This document shows, one piece after another, positions 6,753 through 8,459 of a DNA stretch of 8,459 nt. The position numbers were made by a program, and so were the translations under genes. The number at the start of each line of letters is the position of its first letter. Positions within the stretch are counted from its first letter, which is position 1. The stretch comes from an uncultured Ignavibacteria bacterium (GTDB taxonomy: Bacteria; Bacteroidota; Ignavibacteria; Ignavibacteriales; Ignavibacteriaceae): assembly GCA_937996765.1 (NCBI GenBank), contig CALKUG010000122.1, positions 1 through 8,459 on the forward strand, in the 5' to 3' direction. The notes beneath the pieces are model-generated. The model was not told the origin of the DNA and searched no databases. It saw only the letters and a list, made by a program, of their open reading frames with translations.

Positions 6753-8459
6753 ATGAAATATATTCTAATAGCTCTCTGCTTTTTGATGGTTTCTGTTTCC
6801 GCAGCCACAGTGGGCGGAAATCAAGAACCCAAACCCGCAAAAGAAGATAAAGAAATTTACCAAAAGGTGAATGAACTTCTTGGCAAAATGACCATAGAAG
6901 AAAAAGTCGGACAAATGACTCAAGTAACCATGCAGGTTATTTCCAAACAAATGGGCAATAAAGATCAAGCCCACATTCTCGATGAGCAAAAGCTTGAAGA
7001 AGCCATCGTAAAATACCACGTTGGTTCCTTGCTTAATGTGTATGATGCTGCCTATACAATGGAACACTGGCAGAAAATTATTTCTTTAATGGAAAAAACC
7101 ACAAAAGAAAAAACAAGATTAGGAATACCTGTTCTTTACGGTATTGATGCCATACATGGTGCAACTTATACTACAGGTGCTACTCTGTTCCCACAAGCTA
7201 TTTCAGTAGGCGCTTCTTTCAATAAAGAAATTGCTGAAAAAGCAGGAATGGTAACTTCCCGCGAAATAAAAGCTTCAGGGATACCCTGGAATTTTTATCC
7301 GGTGCTTGATGTTGCTCGTCAACCACTGTGGCCAAGAACTTGGGAAGCATTCAGCGAAGACCCTTATTTAGTAAGTGCTATGGGAGTAAGTTACATTCAC
7401 GGTGCTCAAGGTGCCGACGCAGCTCAAAAAGATAAATCACTTATTTGCTTGAAGCACTATGTTGGTTATGGTTTCCCATTTAACGGAAAAGACAGAACCC
7501 CTTCGTATATGTCTGAAAGAACTCTCCGCGAAGTATTTCTTCCACCTTTTCAGGATGCTGTTAAAGCCGGTGCGTTAACCGTAATGGTTAATTCAGGCGA
7601 GATTGACGGAATACCTGTTCACTCAGATAAACACATTCTCACCGACATCTTAAAAGGTGAGTTAAAGTTCAAGGGCTTTATCGTTTCAGATTGGGAAGAT
7701 ATCAAACGTTTATATACCAGAGACCGCGTTGCAGCAACACCACGCGAAGCAGTTAAAATGGCAGTTCTCGCAGGTATGGATATGAGCATGGTTCCCTATG
7801 ATTACTCATTCTACGAACTTTTGGTTGACCTTGTTAAATCCGGCGAAGTACCAATGAGTCGTATAGATGATGCAGTATCAAGAATACTCTATGTAAAAAT
7901 GAAAACAGGAATTTTTGATGGTTCCGGTTTTGTAAAAGAAATGGTTCCTCATTTTGCAAGTGCTGAGCATACTGCGATTAATAAAGACGCTGCAAAAGAG
8001 ACCATCATTCTTGCAAAAAATGATGGAGTTCTTCCGCTCAAAAAAGGCAGCAAAATATTAGTTACAGGTCCTACCGCAAATATGCTTTCTGTTCTCAATG
8101 GTGGATGGACAATTACTTGGCAGGGCAGTGAAGAATCCCTCTATCCGCAAGAAAAAAACACTGTTCTCGAAGCAATGCAAAATCAATTCGGAAAAGAAAA
8201 CATCACCTATGTTGAAGGAACTTCGTTTGATAAAGATATCAACACAGATGCAGCTGTAAAAGCAGCATCCAAATCAGATGTTGTAGTTCTTTGCTTGGGT
8301 GAAAAAGCGTATTGCGAAACACCCGGCAATATCAATGATTTAGATCTCGACAAAGCTCAAGTTGAATTAGCTGAAAAGCTTATTGCTACCGGAAAACCAG
8401 TAGTTTTAGTTATGCTTCAAGGCAGACCACGCACAATAACTTCAATAGTTGAAAAAAGC
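6753..8459 (+). CDS. Secreted GH3 beta-glucosidase / exo-beta-glucanase (3' end outside window)
   Basis: The frame runs from ATG 6753 to the window edge without a stop: 569 residues of a family usually about 700-800 long. A signal peptide (MKYILIALCFLMVSVSAA) points to export to the periplasm or beyond; no lipobox is seen. The N-terminal (alpha/beta)8 domain shows GIDAIHG (130-136), the substrate-site pair K234-H235 (LKHYVGYG), SERTLREVFLPPF, and the nucleophile D313 in GFIVSDW. The C-terminal domain shows GGWTITWQG (450-458) and GEKAYCETPG (from 516), where E517 or E522 is the likely acid/base. GGWTxxWQG and VPMSRIDDAVSRIL closely recall barley exo-beta-glucanase ExoI, so exo-action on beta-1,3/1,4-gluco-oligosaccharides is plausible; a plain BglX-like beta-glucosidase is the alternative. 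It would process products of the GH16 enzyme encoded 46 bp upstream. The residue assignments use remembered family alignments. Confidence 0.9.
   Translation, partial: MKYILIALCFLMVSVSAATVGGNQEPKPAKEDKEIYQKVNELLGKMTIEEKVGQMTQVTMQVISKQMGNKDQAHILDEQKLEEAIVKYHVGSLLNVYDAAYTMEHWQKIISLMEKTTKEKTRLGIPVLYGIDAIHGATYTTGATLFPQAISVGASFNKEIAEKAGMVTSREIKASGIPWNFYPVLDVARQPLWPRTWEAFSEDPYLVSAMGVSYIHGAQGADAAQKDKSLICLKHYVGYGFPFNGKDRTPSYMSERTLREVFLPPFQDAVKAGALTVMVNSGEIDGIPVHSDKHILTDILKGELKFKGFIVSDWEDIKRLYTRDRVAATPREAVKMAVLAGMDMSMVPYDYSFYELLVDLVKSGEVPMSRIDDAVSRILYVKMKTGIFDGSGFVKEMVPHFASAEHTAINKDAAKETIILAKNDGVLPLKKGSKILVTGPTANMLSVLNGGWTITWQGSEESLYPQEKNTVLEAMQNQFGKENITYVEGTSFDKDINTDAAVKAASKSDVVVLCLGEKAYCETPGNINDLDLDKAQVELAEKLIATGKPVVLVMLQGRPRTITSIVEKS

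Noticed and set aside
6765..7067. A 100-codon open frame on the - strand opposite the start of the GH3 gene
   Set aside because: It lies wholly inside a clearly conserved GH3 coding region, is rich in Phe/His/Ile as expected from antisense of Lys/Glu-rich codons, and has no recognisable domain.

Overview
The window looks like a chromosomal segment from a FCB-group bacterium (Bacteroidota in the broad sense, most like Ignavibacteria/Chlorobi relatives or Fibrobacter-like lineages). The evidence is a TonB-dependent outer-membrane receptor, a PorV/PorQ-family outer-membrane protein, and C-terminal type IX secretion (T9SS) sorting domains, one with the NFPNPFN signature common in Ignavibacteria-type genomes. 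The DNA is moderately AT-rich, and I see no mobile elements, RNA genes or CRISPR. The assignment of lineage is inference from protein style only.

All five genes lie on the + strand and are tightly packed, so they read as one operon cut by both window edges. In order: (1) the 3' end of a TonB-dependent receptor gene, 1-726; (2) a 1038-residue secreted protein with an acidic calcium-loop-like region, a fibronectin-III-like segment and a C-terminal sorting-type domain, 742-3858; (3) a PorV/PorQ-family beta-barrel protein, 3873-4904; (4) a multidomain GH16 beta-glucanase, 4913-6706; (5) the 5' two thirds or more of a secreted GH3 beta-glucosidase/exo-beta-glucanase, 6753-8459. Gaps between genes are 15, 14, 8 and 46 bp, and no convincing internal promoter or terminator was seen.

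The most notable point is in gene 4. Its GH16 domain is a natural circular permutation: the part carrying the catalytic EIDIE motif comes first, and the part that is N-terminal in ordinary lichenases follows a TPGQG junction. This is the arrangement known from the Fibrobacter succinogenes 1,3-1,4-beta-glucanase. Here it is joined to an Ig-like domain, a malectin-like putative carbohydrate-binding domain and a T9SS sorting domain.

Together the genes suggest a beta-glucan utilisation locus. The GH16 enzyme would cut mixed-linkage beta-glucan at or outside the cell surface, the GH3 enzyme would trim the oligosaccharides, and the TonB-dependent receptor would import products. No SusD-like gene is visible; the large secreted protein and the PorV-like protein sit where SusD would be expected, so they may form an alternative surface partner for the receptor. 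That last step is a hypothesis.
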